NCBI RefSeq assembly: GCF_019399895.1 | Contig: NC_091867.1 | Location: forward strand, 6,399,501-6,463,500 | Direction of reading: 5' to 3' | Origin: Cardiocondyla obscurior | Lineage: Eukaryota > Arthropoda > Insecta > Hymenoptera > Formicidae | DNA: 64,000 nucleotides | Shown: positions 24,111-38,485 of the stretch, piece by piece | How the letters are laid out: the number at the start of each line of letters is the position of its first letter | Numbering within the stretch: position 1 is the first letter of the stretch | The notes under the pieces: generated by a model | What the model was told of the DNA's origin: nothing | The model's database searches: none | The model's input: only the letters and a program-made list of their open reading frames with translations | Translations under genes and position numbers: made by a program

Positions 24111-24183
24111 TGCCGAAACCCGGGATCGAACCAGGGACATTTAGATCTTCAGTCTAACGCTCTCCCAACTGAGCTATTTCGGC
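24111..24183 (-). tRNA. tRNA-Phe (anticodon GAA), copy 2
   Basis: The mature sequence is identical to the gene 101 bases to its left, and it lies in the same orientation. The flanks differ, so the two are separate transcription units rather than a very recent exact duplication of a longer block. A TTTTT terminator follows on the minus strand. Confidence 0.97.
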
Positions 24184-27100
24184 TTACGATTCATTCCGAC
24201 GCTCTCGCAATACTACCGTGGAATTATATTATCAATAATGATTACGTGTAATCACTAACTTTACTTTATCAGTTGTTTTACGTTGCATAAAGAGATAAGT
24301 ACTCCAAACTCATTACGTTTTTTTTTACCTTTAAAAATTGTTTCTTTCATTTAAATATCAAATAAAAGTTTATTAAAAATATATATTTAATATAAAAATA
24401 TTCTCATCATAAGAAAGATCTCTCTCGTTCGTTTCCAAAGTTGCGCGAACCGGGAATCAATCTGCGGCCCATTATACTCAAGAAATGGCTTCCGATTAAC
24501 GCGGAGGATTATAGGAAATGTGAAATTATTCTCGGTAATTTTGCTTTCTTTCTGTCACCACAATCGCCACAGTGACTCCACCGCCCACGATTTTTGCGAC
24601 AGGGAAATCTCGTAATTACTGTGAAAACCGTCGGATGAGCATCTCATTTCCAATGCAATTTAAGCAAGAGGCACAACGACACGATCACGACGAGCGTCGT
24701 AATGACGCACTTTCACCAACCAAAAGCTAATCTCCTCCTCTTTGGGTCCTTAAACGTCTACGTCTGTTCGAAGGTACTTCCCGGCTTTGTCGACGGGCTG
24801 GGTTAGAATTCCGCGGAAATCGTAGCGAATCAATCAAATTCCCCGAGAAATCTCGAGAGAGAGAGAGAGAGAGATAGAGAGCCAGACCGAACGAACTGCA
24901 TTAGCGAACAAAAGAAAATTGAAGCGATGTAGGGCAACAACCGGTCACCCTTCGCCTTCCATGCGCTATCCAGGTGGAAGTCCAGGATTATAAAGAACCC
25001 GACTCCATTCAAACGCTCGGAGGAAAGATTGCTAGGACGGTCGTCGTTATGTCACGGACGCGCGCGTTCAATCCGCTTATAACGGAGTTCACGTTCATGT
25101 GCAAATTGATACATATGGAAATACAGATCTGAATTAATGCACCACGTCGTCGAGCAATTCCTGAACCTTGTTACCATAATAGAATACGGCTAGATTCGCA
25201 GGAGTCCGCACAGATGTGTAAAATATCAAATAAAATATTACGCATAATGATATAATATCGTGCTTTAAAAATCTCACAAAAGTCGACCATAAAAAAAAAT
25301 AATAGTAATAAAAATAGTCGTACGAGCCGTAGAATTATCTTCCGGGCTAAACGTGGTGTCGATGATTTAAGACATCGATAAATGTCGCTGACAGAGCGCG
25401 GAACATGGCGTCCCGGTAATATATCAAAGGAACGCCGAGCATTATTCAGGCGACTCGTAAAGTCGCGACCAGTTGATACACTGGCTGCGCATACGCGATC
25501 GAATACGTAACGCCGCCGGGGATCTTCTTCCTAGGAAGCACGCACGACATCAGCCGGCAGCGCGAATGAAAGTTTTTACTTTCGTTTGGCGATATTAACG
25601 AACCTGCGAGAGCATCGCGCGAGATACGCGAAGTCGAACGACGAGGATGCACCGTTATAAATCCGCTCGGTAAAGGAAGCTAGCGCGCGATGTAGGAGGA
25701 AAAGTATGCGGCCGCTTTCTTACGCGTAGAAAAACGAAATATGTATATACAAAATAATTTAATGTATAAAGAATATATTAATTATTTTATTTATATTTTA
25801 TTTAAAATATCAGGCTTTTTTTTATAATACGATTTTAAGAAAAATAATTTTTTACGTAAAAATTTTTATTTTATTCAGTTATTTATTTTAAGCAAGTAAT
25901 ACTTTAATCTTCGCTTTCAACGAGTAAATTTAGGCCGATTAATGGACCCATTCTTACACGAAAGGAAACTGCGAAATGTACAATGCCGACAAACTTGTTA
26001 AAACCATCTCTAGCCGCCGGCATTCGCGTGCGAGAAAACTAAACATCGTTCATCATGTCGTCTACGCGTCGTCTCCTCGTCATCTTCAAGATCTTTCTTA
26101 GTTCACGTATCTCGATCTATTAATTATCAATCCGGAGTTTGCCAGACTTGCAGAAATAATATAACACAAACTGCACTAAAAGTAATTAAAAAGTCAAATA
26201 AAAAAAATTCTAAAAATTTTCTTGTTTTAAAAAAAATTAAAATCGATAATCAGATAAATTTCTAAACAGCAAGAAATTAAATAACAATAAAAAACATATA
26301 TGCAATTTCTATCAAATAATTCATATTTAAAGAATTATCGATTTTATATTCAAGATATGAATAAGAAGTCGGAATACTTTCCATTGAAATTAAATATTAA
26401 CGCGCTCGAAGTAGTACTTAATAATCCTTACAAGATATCGATTTTCAAAAAGGTTTCAACGAGGGCTTTTCGGGTGTTTCAAATTAAATAATTCATTAAA
26501 TTATTTTCAAAACGCCGCTATTCTATTTGGCTCGCTGTATTATTCAATACCGCGGCTCGAGTCTGTCGCGCTCTTTATTAAAAAATTGCAAGCCCTCTCC
26601 AGCCTCTCCGCCCAGCGGTACCGTCACGTAGCGATGAAATTGGCATAAAATTGCCACGTAAGCGGAAGAAACGTCGCAGTTATTGTCGGCCACCAGTTGT
26701 TGACCTTTAAATATGAAAAGCCTCCGGTACGATGCCACGCTCAACTTTCACCTTTTCGCGTTCAAGCGGAGACGAGCGGGCCCCGCGTGCGCGAGCGCCG
26801 GGGGAACATCCTTGAGAACGATCCTTGCCGTGAGCGAAGAGCGCTTTCGCGTTTTCCACATTGCGGGTGGGTCGCGACCCGACCGCGCTTCGCCGAATAT
26901 AACTGAAATATCAACACGAAGATCATTTTGCAGACCCGCCGAGCGTACGAACCTTGTCACGCGAACGCCTGCGTTTGACATCCGCGCGTTCATTCACCAG
27001 GGAATCGATAAAATGACGGAATAAAAGTTGCTCCTGCGGAGAGCAAGTGGAGTTCGTTTGTGGCGATTGTACAGAGAAATGATTGACACATGAGTGTGTC

Positions 27101-30100
27101 GGCTAAAGCTCCGTCGCGACGTAGAGTCATAAGATGATACGACGGAAAAATAAATTGTTTTAAAAGACAATATGTCAAATAATACTTTCTTAAAAAAAAA
27201 AAAAAAAAAAAAGGCAAAGGAAACGAGAAAGATAATATACTTCTTTTTTTTCTTGGTTTTGTGCTTCGTATAGGATCGTGTAACGTGTACAACTAATTAA
27301 AATGCTCGGCGATTAAATAATAATATATGCAATTAGTTTAAACAGATAATAATCGGGTCACATGGCCACATCCGTTATTTCGACGGCCGAATTATTGATG
27401 AAAATTAATTAACTGTAATTATTATGAAAAGCGAAGCGAAATTAAAGAGATATTACACGCTGGATTATCCCGGTAAAATATACGAAGCATTATGCGTTTT
27501 CGTGCCTTTGACTGCCGCAACGGTGGACAGAGAAATGAGAGAGATTTCAAAATTACAGCTGCGAAAGATAAGCGAGAAAGAAACGCTGAATTATTAAAAA
27601 ATGTTCTAAACGCGATGGAAACCAGATATATACTCTTTTTAAAACGTAAATTAATATATTTTATCAACTGTCCGCTTTCTCCGGATCAGATTTTCCTAAA
27701 AGACTTTGAAAACGCTGCGTCACTGAATGTGAATTTTCGTAGCCTCAAAACCATCGGTTTTAATGTGAAATATACAAATTAATTTTTTAATATAAAATGG
27801 AGAGAATCAACGTTTGTCATGGAAAATACATTAATAAATTTTTTTTTATTCCAATATACTCTTCATATCCATTTTATTCCATCCATTTTATTTCAATATA
27901 CCAACATTTATTTTATTCCAATATACCACATCCAATATCTTATATATTTATACATATATATACCTACATATGCATTATTCGCGATCTTTCAAAAAGTAAG
28001 TTCAACAGAGAGAAATCGGCGAGAGGCATCCCGCGCCATTGAGCAACCGCTTAATTCGAAATATTAAAGACCATCGACGACCGCACGTAATCCCTGATAA
28101 TCCCGTGTTGTGATTAGCTGGGCAGACGACGGCTCGAGATTTTCGCGAAAGGCGAGGGGGGAGTCCATTTGTCGCAGTCACGACTACGAGCGGGCCCGCT
28201 CATTAGGGGCGGGTCTGGAATTTCGGATTATCCGCGAGCGCTCGATTATTATTTTAATGCGCCCCGCGGCTCGCAATTGCTCGCGGCGAGTCGACGCTTT
28301 CAGGACCCACATAAATGCTCTAATTGCGCTGCTCATTGTCAGCAGGGCTCGGAGCTGCCGCCGCAATCTCCGTGAGTTCGAAGTTTCGTGGCCTGTATAT
28401 TATAGTATCATATGCGCGGCTACGGGAGACTTGTTCGCGATAATGGAAACGTCGCGCAATTGGAGCACACTCTGATGTCGTGAGTTAAATCCGGCGGATA
28501 TCGGAAAGCCACCAGTGTTCATTCTCGGAGAAGACGTCGAGGTGTCTCGCGCCGCGACAAAAACGAAGGAGGGAGAAAGCGGTATTCGTAACTTTGACGG
28601 ACGATCCGATCCCCGATTATCGAGGTGCATTGAGACGAGCATCTACAAGCGGACGGGAAAGTGCAGCGTATGCTGCTGTGTCTCGGCTTACGAGCGGTAG
28701 CATCGTTGCTCATTAATGGAGCACTCAATGTTGCGCATATAACGCGCGGACGTTGCAGATGCATATGAATGCAAATGTCTCAGAAATCATATACTTTCTC
28801 CCGAGAAACTCTTTGAATATATTGGAAAGAAGCGTTTGTCTCGAATTCAAAGAGTTTTATTCAGAATTTCTCAAATGTGTTTGCAAAAGAGTGAGAAGAT
28901 ATTTTTATTAAGCCTCAAATTAATAATTATATTAAAAAGAGAAAAAGAAAAGCATGAATTATCGGCTACCTTTTTTTATTTTTTTTTCTCCATAAAAAAT
29001 AACAAGATAATAAACGTATATGTATATTACACATATTTCCTTAAATAATTAAAATAGTTTTATCAAACTGTTTTATTAAAAATTGAAATGCGCACATTGA
29101 TTTATAATTAAAACAAGCGATATCTATACAGTTAATTTGCAAAACTGCAGACTGCAGGTATGTTGATATTGATGCTCTGATACAATTAATCGACATTGCG
29201 AACCTGCATATTCCGTATAAAAAATATCGCGAAATTCTCCGGCGTGAAAATTCAGCCGCGAAAATAAACAGCGTTGCGCAAAAAATTCTTTCTTATAATC
29301 ACGCAGAAAAAAAGAGAAAAAAAAAGAAAGAAAAAAAGGAAAAAAAAAGAAAAAATAAGAGGACAACTAATGAACGAAATTGCGCAAACGTGCGAATTCC
29401 TCGGCGCGAGACGACGCGTAGGACTACTTAATTCGCTCGAGATATTACATTTCGCGATTTTTCGCAGCGATCGACCACTTTCGTGTTTAGCGTCTCTCTA
29501 ATAAGCGATACTGCGTGCGCGGCGCCGCGGCGGTTAATTAGAAACTTAGAAAGTAATGACGCGGGTGAGATAATTGTTACGTCGCCGCGAGTTTCCGCGT
29601 GGCGGTTACTTTCGAGAGTCTTCCTCCTCTTTGTCGCGGCACATTTCTCCCGTGTTTACGAGGCCACGCTCTCGGGCTCGTCCGAGCGTTTCTCCGGCGC
29701 GAATGCACTCGCCCCGGTTATCGCCCGGCATCTGGTCTTCCGCGCTGAATAGCGATTGAGAAAGAACACCGGCGGGTCAGCCTCCCGCACTCTTATTTTT
29801 GTGCCGCCTTTCGCGTGATAATTCGCGGTTTTCAATGAAACAATTGCTCAAAGGAGGGAAAAAGCGGCCCACGGCTAATTAAAACTTGTTTTAAGAGAAC
29901 TTTGCAAAGAGGATAAAATTATGTAATAAATCATAAATTAATAAATAAACAAATAAAACCGCGTGTTTCGAGTTTGTCTTTTATATATATTACGAGGGTT
30001 TTGTAAAAGAAAAAAAAATAAAATAAAATAAGATTACGTGACAATTAGAGAGAAAACAATGGAAGTAATAAAAGGTATTTGTAAGATGGTATGCCGGTTA

Positions 30101-32100
30101 GCGATATTAATGAGACCGATAAAGACGAATTTCGTAACTTAATTAAAACAAGAAATGGTAATTGCTCCTTTATTAGAACTAATTGCGAGGCTCGTGAGCA
30201 TCGTGATGAGGATCATATTTAACGTATGATCGCTAACAGTCTGCTTGCATACACAGAAACTGATAAATATCTAGGAAAAGACACGTGTACGAATAAAAAT
30301 GACGAGAGTAAAAATAAAAAAAATACAAAATTAATTAAAATAATTATATATTGTTTTTATAAAATTTTTTTAATATTTTTCTCTTAACGCTGCAAGTAAT
30401 CTAACTCCTATTAACTCGAAAGATCGTAAATCCGTGGATTATTCATGAGTACATAAATGCTCGAGAGAAACGGGACAAAGATAAGTCTTCGGTTTACATA
30501 AATGCAATCTCTTCTTGTTAGAAGGGAATGCTCGGTCCCACAGAAAGTTAATCGATACAATGTAAGTGATCGATTACCTTCCTGCATGATGCACGGCGAA
30601 AAACGAGGATGGCGGCGCGCAGGCAACCGTGAAAAGGACGGGGCTCGCGTCAGGTCGGCGGTTTTTCGCAATCAGCGCGGGTGATTACTTCCTTTATGCC
30701 TCCTCACGGAGGACCGACACGAAGCGGCCGAAGAAGCAGCCGCCGCGTTTTCTTCACTGGGATCGGCATGGCATTTCGTCGTTCGAAGATAATCGCGAGT
30801 GCTCGAGCGCTCTCTGTTCAAAGCAATGAGGCACCGTCGCGTCGTACCGCGGAATTTTGTCACAAGCGCGCCGTGTATAATTCGCGTGTCTCGAGGAGGA
30901 CGACGCCGATTTTACGAATCGATACTCTAATTGAGGCCGGCTCGCCTGTCGATTCGGCTCGCGAGGAGAGCTCGCGTGATTATGACATGGCGAAAGGTCA
31001 GCGCCGATCGGCCGAAATCACCTGAGCCAACGGCAACGACCGCGAGTCACGATAGGATCAAAAGATCCCTTACACCTCCCGTTCCGTAATGCCGACTTGC
31101 TTTCGTAACCCGTTGCCCGTTACGTTACCGCGCTACCGGTCGCTGTAATTGAGGTCCGCGGAGCCTTCTGCCGTCGCTCGTAATCCCTTTAAATTTGTAA
31201 TTGTAACAGCGTTTTAATTTCCGTCATATCGACTGCGCTTTCTCTCCGCGTCTGCCCTGATCAAACCGACTCCGATTTCGCTAATGGATTGTAATCGGTG
31301 GCCGGCAGCGTGGACGGAGATGTATCGCGGTGCCAGTTATTCTATTACCGTATGTATATTACCCCAGATGTCGTGAGCTCACCCCGCATGTAGGCGACTA
31401 GAATCTGAGATGTCACGAGACCGAGAGAATTAATATTAATTAATGGTAAATGACTGTCGAAGTAGCAAAGATCAGAGGTTAATTATTCGTATTCGATCAC
31501 TTATTATATAAAGTAATTATGATAAATTACTTAAATAATTATTCTTTAAAGAATGGCAATGTAATTCGTATTAAAAAAAAATACGTACACACATAGAAAT
31601 TTCTACAGCTGGTTTTTTCAAAGAAATATCTACTTACCGGAATTATTCATAAGTTTTTGGCGTCTATTTAATACCGCTGAGACATTCTCGAATATTAATT
31701 TCAAAGTTTCTCCGTAAAAAGTTTAAATAGCTGCGGGTTATTATGTTTATTATCAACGGCTTACTACAAAAGACGAGTTTTACCCTGAATTAGTTTAAGA
31801 ATTCAACAAGTTGCGCGAATTCTGCTTTCGTACCATGTAATTATGTTGGCGCAGCACAGTTTTGTTTATTCCAAAAAATAAAATTCTGTTTAAAATACGA
31901 TAGACGTGAATAAAAATAATAGATCTTATCGTTAAAAAAAAATCGGAGATTTTAAAGTCGGAGATTTGAGATTCGATCTAATTTGCAACTAAGATCTTTT
32001 GAAAAATACATGAAAAAAACGTGAAGCGTGCGCAAAATTTGTTCAAGTAATTAAAAAAAAAGATAAGGATGAGCAGCGTATGTGCGCGCGCGAGCTACGT
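24184..32100. other. Long gene-poor stretch
   Basis: No gene could be supported. A GA microsatellite lies at 24855-24880 and a 21-base poly-A at 27192-27212. GC-rich patches at about 26700-27020, 28100-28760, 29500-29760 and 30600-31030 have open frames in several overlapping frames on both strands, which is expected of CpG-rich sequence. This stretch could be intergenic or a large intron. Confidence 0.5.
24855..24880. repeat. (GA)n microsatellite
   Basis: About ten GA units with one GATA interruption. Confidence 0.9.
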
Positions 32101-33566
32101 TCCCCCACCACCCCCACCAACGCTCTGTCCTTCTCCAGCAGTCGAGCGAGACGTACGTACGCAGCACGTGCTCCGTACGTATTAAAAATCCTACGCATAA
32201 TCGCCGGGCCAAAGGCACATAATCTGGCGTGAATTACCTTCCCAGATTAATTGTGCGTACCAGCGACTTCGTCTTTCTGATATAAAGTAAGTAAAAACCT
32301 CGTGTACGTGTACATGAAAATCATGTCTCTTTGCGGTAACCTAAGTGTCGACGAGTACAGTCAGGCTCGAGTAGAGGGTTTTAATCGACGAGTTCGCGAT
32401 AGATTCGGGAGATATTCATTCGTGGTGTAGGAGTGCGAGGCCTGAAATATCTTTTCGTGAACGTATTTTTATGGCTGCACAGTGATCGAGAGTAGAGGTC
32501 GGTCGGTCGCGCGCGCGGCGGAGCACCCAAGGGTACGGGGAAAGGGGATGGGTGCTCGCTAGCGGTAGTCAAGCCGGCTCATTTTCGTACGTATTGCGTA
32601 GGTTCGGAACTCAATGGGTGTAGGCGCGGGAAGCGCGGGAAGTAGAAGGGACGATAGGCACTAGCGTGCTAACGCTGAAATGTGCGTCCGGTCACCCGCA
32701 ACTAAAACACGCGCGCGGTAAGATAAAACAATACGCACTGAATAATCTCTTGAATATTAACTGTAATTTTTCTGTTTCAGATAATACTATCATTGAAGAA
32801 GGACCACCCCGACATCCCGCAGACATCCTGAGAGGAGGAGGAGGCCCAGGAAGGGTATCCTGCCCCAGCGGAGCAACCCCGGGGTAAGTATCAATTTTTT
32901 TTTCGTAATAAAACGCATTAGATTTTTTATCACATTTTTTCATTATTTTATTTAATTATATGTAATATCTACAAAATAATTTTTTCCTTTTCCTGTTACA
33001 GATCAAGAGAAACTCCGCTGCGTCGCATCGTTCAGTGATAAATAGTGCCGCACGCCGATATTAAATTATACGAACCGCTGCCGGTTCGTCGGTCGTTTCG
33101 GGAGTGCCGATAGTTACCGGGCGCTTTTTTACGATTCTTTTTTTTTGCGAGAGTGTCGAAAAATAACGTGCGACAATGTTAAGTCATAATCGCGATTGTA
33201 ACTTCACCCGGTCGCGTTCGCGAGTTTCCAGTGCGCGGAAGGATGACTCGTCACGTCCCATCTGAGAGGAGGAGCAGGCCCGGGGGGCATCCTGCATCGG
33301 CGGAGCAACTTTTAGGTAAGAATTAATTCTTTAAAATTAAACCTTTATTTAAAAAAAATTTTTACCTTTTTTTGTATTAATCTTATTAATTCACTGGCAC
33401 GTCTACATTAATATTTTTCTTTTTATGTTACAGTCACCGGCAGAATTCTTCAACTCCGCTGTTCGTGCAGACTGGTAAGTCATATAATTTTTTTTTGTAT
33501 TTTGTATTTAGGGTCTCTAAAAAAATAGCGCGCGCGTAGCGTCGCATGGTTTCTTCTAGTAATCTT
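32101..33566 (+). repeat. Dispersed splice-bearing repeat, copy 2
   Basis: Same unit and orientation as bases 1-1476, about 32 kb away. All landmarks are kept: the CACGTG palindrome (32154-32181), the first donor-like AAA|GTAAGT (donor at 32287), and the three GC-rich blocks with their two 118-nt AT-rich introns. Differences are mainly single-base changes and small indels. Confidence 0.92.
32781..33474 (+). ncRNA. Candidate spliced non-coding transcript, copy 2
   Basis: E2 is 32781-32883, E3 33002-33315 and E4 33434-33474, each with GT-AG borders at the same places as copy 1. E3 is 314 nt here as in copies 1 and 3. The reading frame of E3 that is open in copy 3 is closed by TAG near its start. 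The complementary 8-mers CAGCGGAG (end of E2) and CTCCGCTG (start of E3) are perfect here. Expression is not shown by the sequence. Confidence 0.45.
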
Positions 33567-36500
33567 AATAATTTTATTAACAAAACGTTCAACGATGAAA
33601 ATATTTCGCAAGTTTTTTTTTCTTTTTAATTGAGGCAAAATTACGTATTCATACCGAAAAGAGTATTACGCTTATTGAATCATTCGAGAGGTAACGCGAG
33701 ATGATCAAACGTGATACAACAATGGAAACATAGAATGTCGAAGTAATACCAATGTAAACTGTGTCGAGCAACTTGTTCGAATCGATACCGATGCCGTGTT
33801 GCATCTCGATCCGCGCATCTAAACACTCGCATCCAGATATGCATACATGGATTATCATCAAAACGCTTGAACCAACGTTTACGTTTAAATGTAAAATAGA
33901 AATGGGAAGGCTATTTGCATGCTAAAGACTCATTATGTAAATATCTACATCACTGGTCAGGTCAAGTTGTATAATTTTGAGTATTTAAATTCGAAACTAA
34001 AAATAATTAAATTTTGCTGAAACGTGATGGAAATAATATAAATAATTAATAAATCTAAAGTCGTCAAATAAATTAGTTTTAAATAAAGTGCAGCTCGGTT
34101 TCGATCGAAAATTATCCCTTCGGTTCGATTAAATCAACACGTCAAATTAACGAATCGCAAACGGAGTAACCAAACGGTCTGGATTTTCCGAGCAACATCA
34201 GCCTGAACAGGTGCGACTGGCGTTAACAAATAATCGCGAGAATCGAAGAGTTAAAGTATTTCGGAATGCTTCATTAACTTTTATCCCCGGGTGACCAAGA
34301 TTCTTGTCAACGAGCGGGTTTTCTATTCTCCGTCAAGAAGCTTCCCCTCCTCCCCCTTCTCCATCCCTCCTCGCGGCTCTCTATCTGAGATCGGCGGATC
34401 AATCGGTGGCGAAACGAGGTCTTCAAACAAGTAGAGTACCAAGGCGCATTCCCCCGCGCGGCCAATTCGGCGTGGGAGAAAGGAAGAGAGCGTTGCCCAA
34501 GCAGCCGCGCTACGTGGAACAGGAACGTAATTATTATCGCCGGGTTACGTATTCGGATGTTCTTCCGCTCGTCGAATCTTCTCACATACTACGCCGCGTG
34601 CATAGACGCGCGCGGAACAATAGCTCGGCCTCAGAAGCGATTCCCATATTATGCAAATACCAACGCTCTCCCTGCTCCGACCGGCTGCGCCTCGTTCCCG
34701 CCTCAGTTTCCCTCCTCGAGAGGATAGAATAGTTGTGTCGACTCGGTACAAGCGCAATAATTACGGGCAATCGGCTTCACGTGTCAAAATACTCGATCTT
34801 TTAAAGAACTTTCTGGGTCAAAGGTTCCGCTTGGGAATTTTTCAAACGGAAAAACTCCGGATTATACAGATAACGTTAAAAGAAAAAAAAAAAAACCCCA
34901 AATCCGTTGTATTATTCATGTTTTAAAAAATCCGAAATTGCGGCGCAAAGATTATAAACGTTCGCATTTATTTTGTAAAAAAAAAAAATTTTTTTTTAAT
35001 GTATATAAAAATCTTTTACACGACGCTCTGTATATTTTCTGATAATATAAATTTTAATACCGCGATTCAATCGGAGGGCCATTTTCGTCAATCACCGCCG
35101 AAATTACAAAACACGTTGGCGTCGAATTGCAATTTTACCGTGTAAAAAAAAAGAAAAAAAAATACCGCGGTTATGAGAAAATCTCCCTCTCTCGTTTTCC
35201 AAGCGGCGTTCGCTTTTCGTAGGTCACTTTGCCAACTGCAAATGCAGAAATAAAATATTCAAAGCCGCTGCAGTTGGCTGAGTGCCGTTTATCTGCGCCA
35301 ATATTAAACGCCTCCACGTTCTAAACTTGCCATCGTTTTAATAAGTGATAAACTAAGAGTGCTTTACCCACGTTTCATCCGACGTTTCTTAACGAGTTGA
35401 AAAAAAAAAGAAATCGATAAAAAATATTAAAAAAAAAAAAGAAAAAAGAAAAAAAATAGAAAACGAATCGCTAACGATACGAAGTGAACGCGAGCGTTTC
35501 ACCTGTTCCACGTTTCGCAAGTTACTCAAACTCGCGCGTCGTCGTTACCGCGGTTTTCCGCGAGCGCAATTCATGTGAGCCTAAGGTCGTTACTTTTCGA
35601 ACATGCCAATTTTCGCTCTCAGGGGGTACGCCGCATTTTCTCATATTGAGTCACCGTGTCGCAAGCTACGGGAGGACTCGTGTAATCTCATGTTTTGAAT
35701 TAAGGGAAATGACGCAATCGCGGTGGAGAAGGTGGAAGGCCGCGTGCAGAAAATTTTTCGAAATACCAGGTCTTGTCGAGAAATTATGAAAGTTTCGCCT
35801 TCGGAGAAAAATTCGCGCGGGCGGATCAGAGAAACAGATAATACGGGAAGCTATTATTTGGCGGTCGGTGAGATCTCGGTTCTCTCCTTCCGCAATGAAA
35901 AGGCAATCGCTGTATCTCGACGGCGAGATCAGCCCTTTGAACAATCTCGTAATTGCAAATATAACCCTAAACGTCGCGGAAATTTATTATAGGAATTATT
36001 ATAAGAAATTATAAGAAAAAAATAGTATTTAAAAAAAAAAATTAAAATGTTTGGGTTATATAAAAACGCTTCAGTATTTTTCACAAATGGAATCTGTATA
36101 ATACATTTAACGTTTTTTAAGCAATATTTTAAAATGACGTTTCGACTGCGTTCAATGGGATTCGATTCCCACTTCTGTTTCACTCTTGATTCAGCGATAA
36201 ACGCGACCGTTCCATTTCGAATTTTATCTATACGTAAATGTTCGCGTCGCCCGATGGATTGACGCAAAATAAAATCGTCGCGTTTATCGCAATATTTTAT
36301 TTCACAACGCGCGATGCCGGTGAAGCGGAAATTCATCGACATTATTGCGCTCTCTCGTCTCGACGTTGCATTTAGCGCTCCGATTTCCGAGTGTTATTTG
36401 TCTAGCCTACGAGAGGCGATGCTTAATGACAGCAGTACTGGATAGGAGACAGCCGCATTTAGCATGCGGCGAGGATGCGAGGGCCAAAGTTTACTGCCGT

Positions 36501-38485
36501 GACCTAATTTACCATCGCGTTTCGCCACGTCGGCCGCTTTACATGCGAGATAACGAAATTAATGACTAATTGATCGACCGCAATAAAAATTACATTACAA
36601 CCTCGCGATAAGTCAAGTAAAAAAAAAAAACAAGGCTGCTTGGCCAGCTGTTGTAAAAATCGCGGATTCGACTGGCAGCAAGCTCTCAATTTCAATTGAA
36701 TCCAAAAACAGACGCTAATCAGAATCAGAGATTTTACAGCAATTGCAAAATAGCACTTTTCTGCCGAACGCAATCAATAATAACGTGCATGCAACAATGC
36801 CCGAATTGATTAAATTGATTTAATTGGCGTGCCTATAATTTAAACCAATTTTTGATTGAATAACGCGGCTAAGCGAAGCCGGAGTCTGGGAGGGAAAACG
36901 CGCGATTGTATAATAATCTCGGATACATCGCGCGTGTGACGAAGCGTGCAAGCGCCGCGAATTCAGCGAGAACGAGGAGGAACGGTAACGCGGGACGTCA
37001 ACGTGCGCGGTGGATACGTGCCATAATCGCGTGTAATGATACTGTCTTCCCGCTTTCTCGGTGAAATAAAAGACTTTCTTTCCCACGCGTTTGCCTCGAA
37101 AAACCCCCTCGGCCCCCTCCGCCGATGCGCTCTAATCATCCGCCGCGAGCTGCAGCGTGCCGTGGCAACGATATCGCCTGGGGATTCTGCTCTGCTCGCG
37201 CGGGCACATAACTTCGCGATATCTCTTGTTCTGTAACAGGGATTTGATCTTTCCGAGCCACCGTCTCCGATTTTCTCCGCGATGACTCTTGACACGGTGC
37301 TCACCGATAACATATCTCGCGATCGAAATCGTCAACGCGGCGCGATGATTATCGCTAACGCTGCAATATCAGTTTAATAATTTTTATTATTTAATCATTT
37401 ATTAATAAAATAAACACGAATTCTAGCAACGACGTATTAAAATAACGTTCTTATTCACGAGCATCGTAAAAGTTCTGTTATTAATTATTTTCCGTTAATT
37501 GGTAACTCCATACTATTAAACGAAAAACAGTTAAGAAACTTTAGTGGAGTTTACGTACAAGCTGAATAATTTGACAAATATGTAAAATAAGTATTGTTAT
37601 TTTACTCGCATTAAACTCGGCTCGTAATAATTTAATAACGGCGGGCTATCATATCACCATCATATTTTCTCGATAATATTGCGCGAACTTATACCTAGTG
37701 CAATCGAAATTTTTATCCGCCCGAACGGTATTTAATCGCAAAAACCTATAATAGAACGATAAAGAGCGCCAGGAAATCTCGAGATCGAACCAACAACGAT
37801 TTCCTTTTAGCTTGCCCAGTTATTCGCGGTGTATAACTCCGGGGAGACGTTTTTTTGCATGCCGCTTCCAATACAGTTTAAAAATAAATTGAGCGTTATA
37901 AAATTATGCAAGCAAGAGGAATTTTGAGAAAAAATCTTTCTAGGGTTTCTAAGAGATTTCTATTTTCGAAAAAAATTATCCGAAGTCGTCAAAAAAAAAA
38001 AAATTTCTCGCCGGTTATTATTTAATTTTAGAGTTTTTCAGACCCTTTGCTGCATGTACGCGGCTTTGATTCTGTACCACGAATTAAAAATCGCGTTCGG
38101 AGAGAGCACTCTTTTTACAGAATCGATTCGGAATTCGTTAAAAGGCCGCTGATGCACGGAACAGCGGACGGAAAAGGATCAGGGACACGCCGCGCGGAGA
38201 AAATATTCCGCAACTAATTTGCATTCTAATATTTCCGACGGGAATCTAATTCAATCCTTAATTTATTTGCGTCCGATTAGTTATCTCTTAAACCTTTCCC
38301 GTCCGACTCCATCCACTTGTTGTTCACAAAGCTGAAAATTAAATATCAAGATTTTTGTTTCCTTGAAAATTATTTCCTATCTGCGAATTTTTAGATCTCG
38401 CGGTTCTCCGGGATTTTTCTAATTGTTCGATCGCTTCTCAAGATTGTGATATTTACCTATACTTGTTAAGCTGATAGCGCAGCTA
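33567..38485. other. Gene-poor stretch
   Basis: No gene is supported. A GC-rich patch at 34300-34770 is open in four overlapping frames on both strands. Several poly-A tracts and simple A/T runs occur, for example near 34979-34999 and 35400-35457. Confidence 0.5.

Noticed and set aside
24438..24510. tRNA-like stretch on the minus strand near the tRNA-Phe pair
   Set aside because: A CCGGGAATC-like segment recalls a T arm, but no acceptor stem or anticodon arm can be formed, so a tRNA or pseudo-tRNA cannot be supported.
28110..28764. Several open frames up to 121 codons
   Set aside because: Same pattern of many overlapping frames in a GC-rich patch, and no family resemblance.
34304..34926. 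Open frames up to 142 codons on both strands
   Set aside because: Overlapping frames on both strands in GC-rich sequence, with low-complexity proline/arginine content and no recognised domain.
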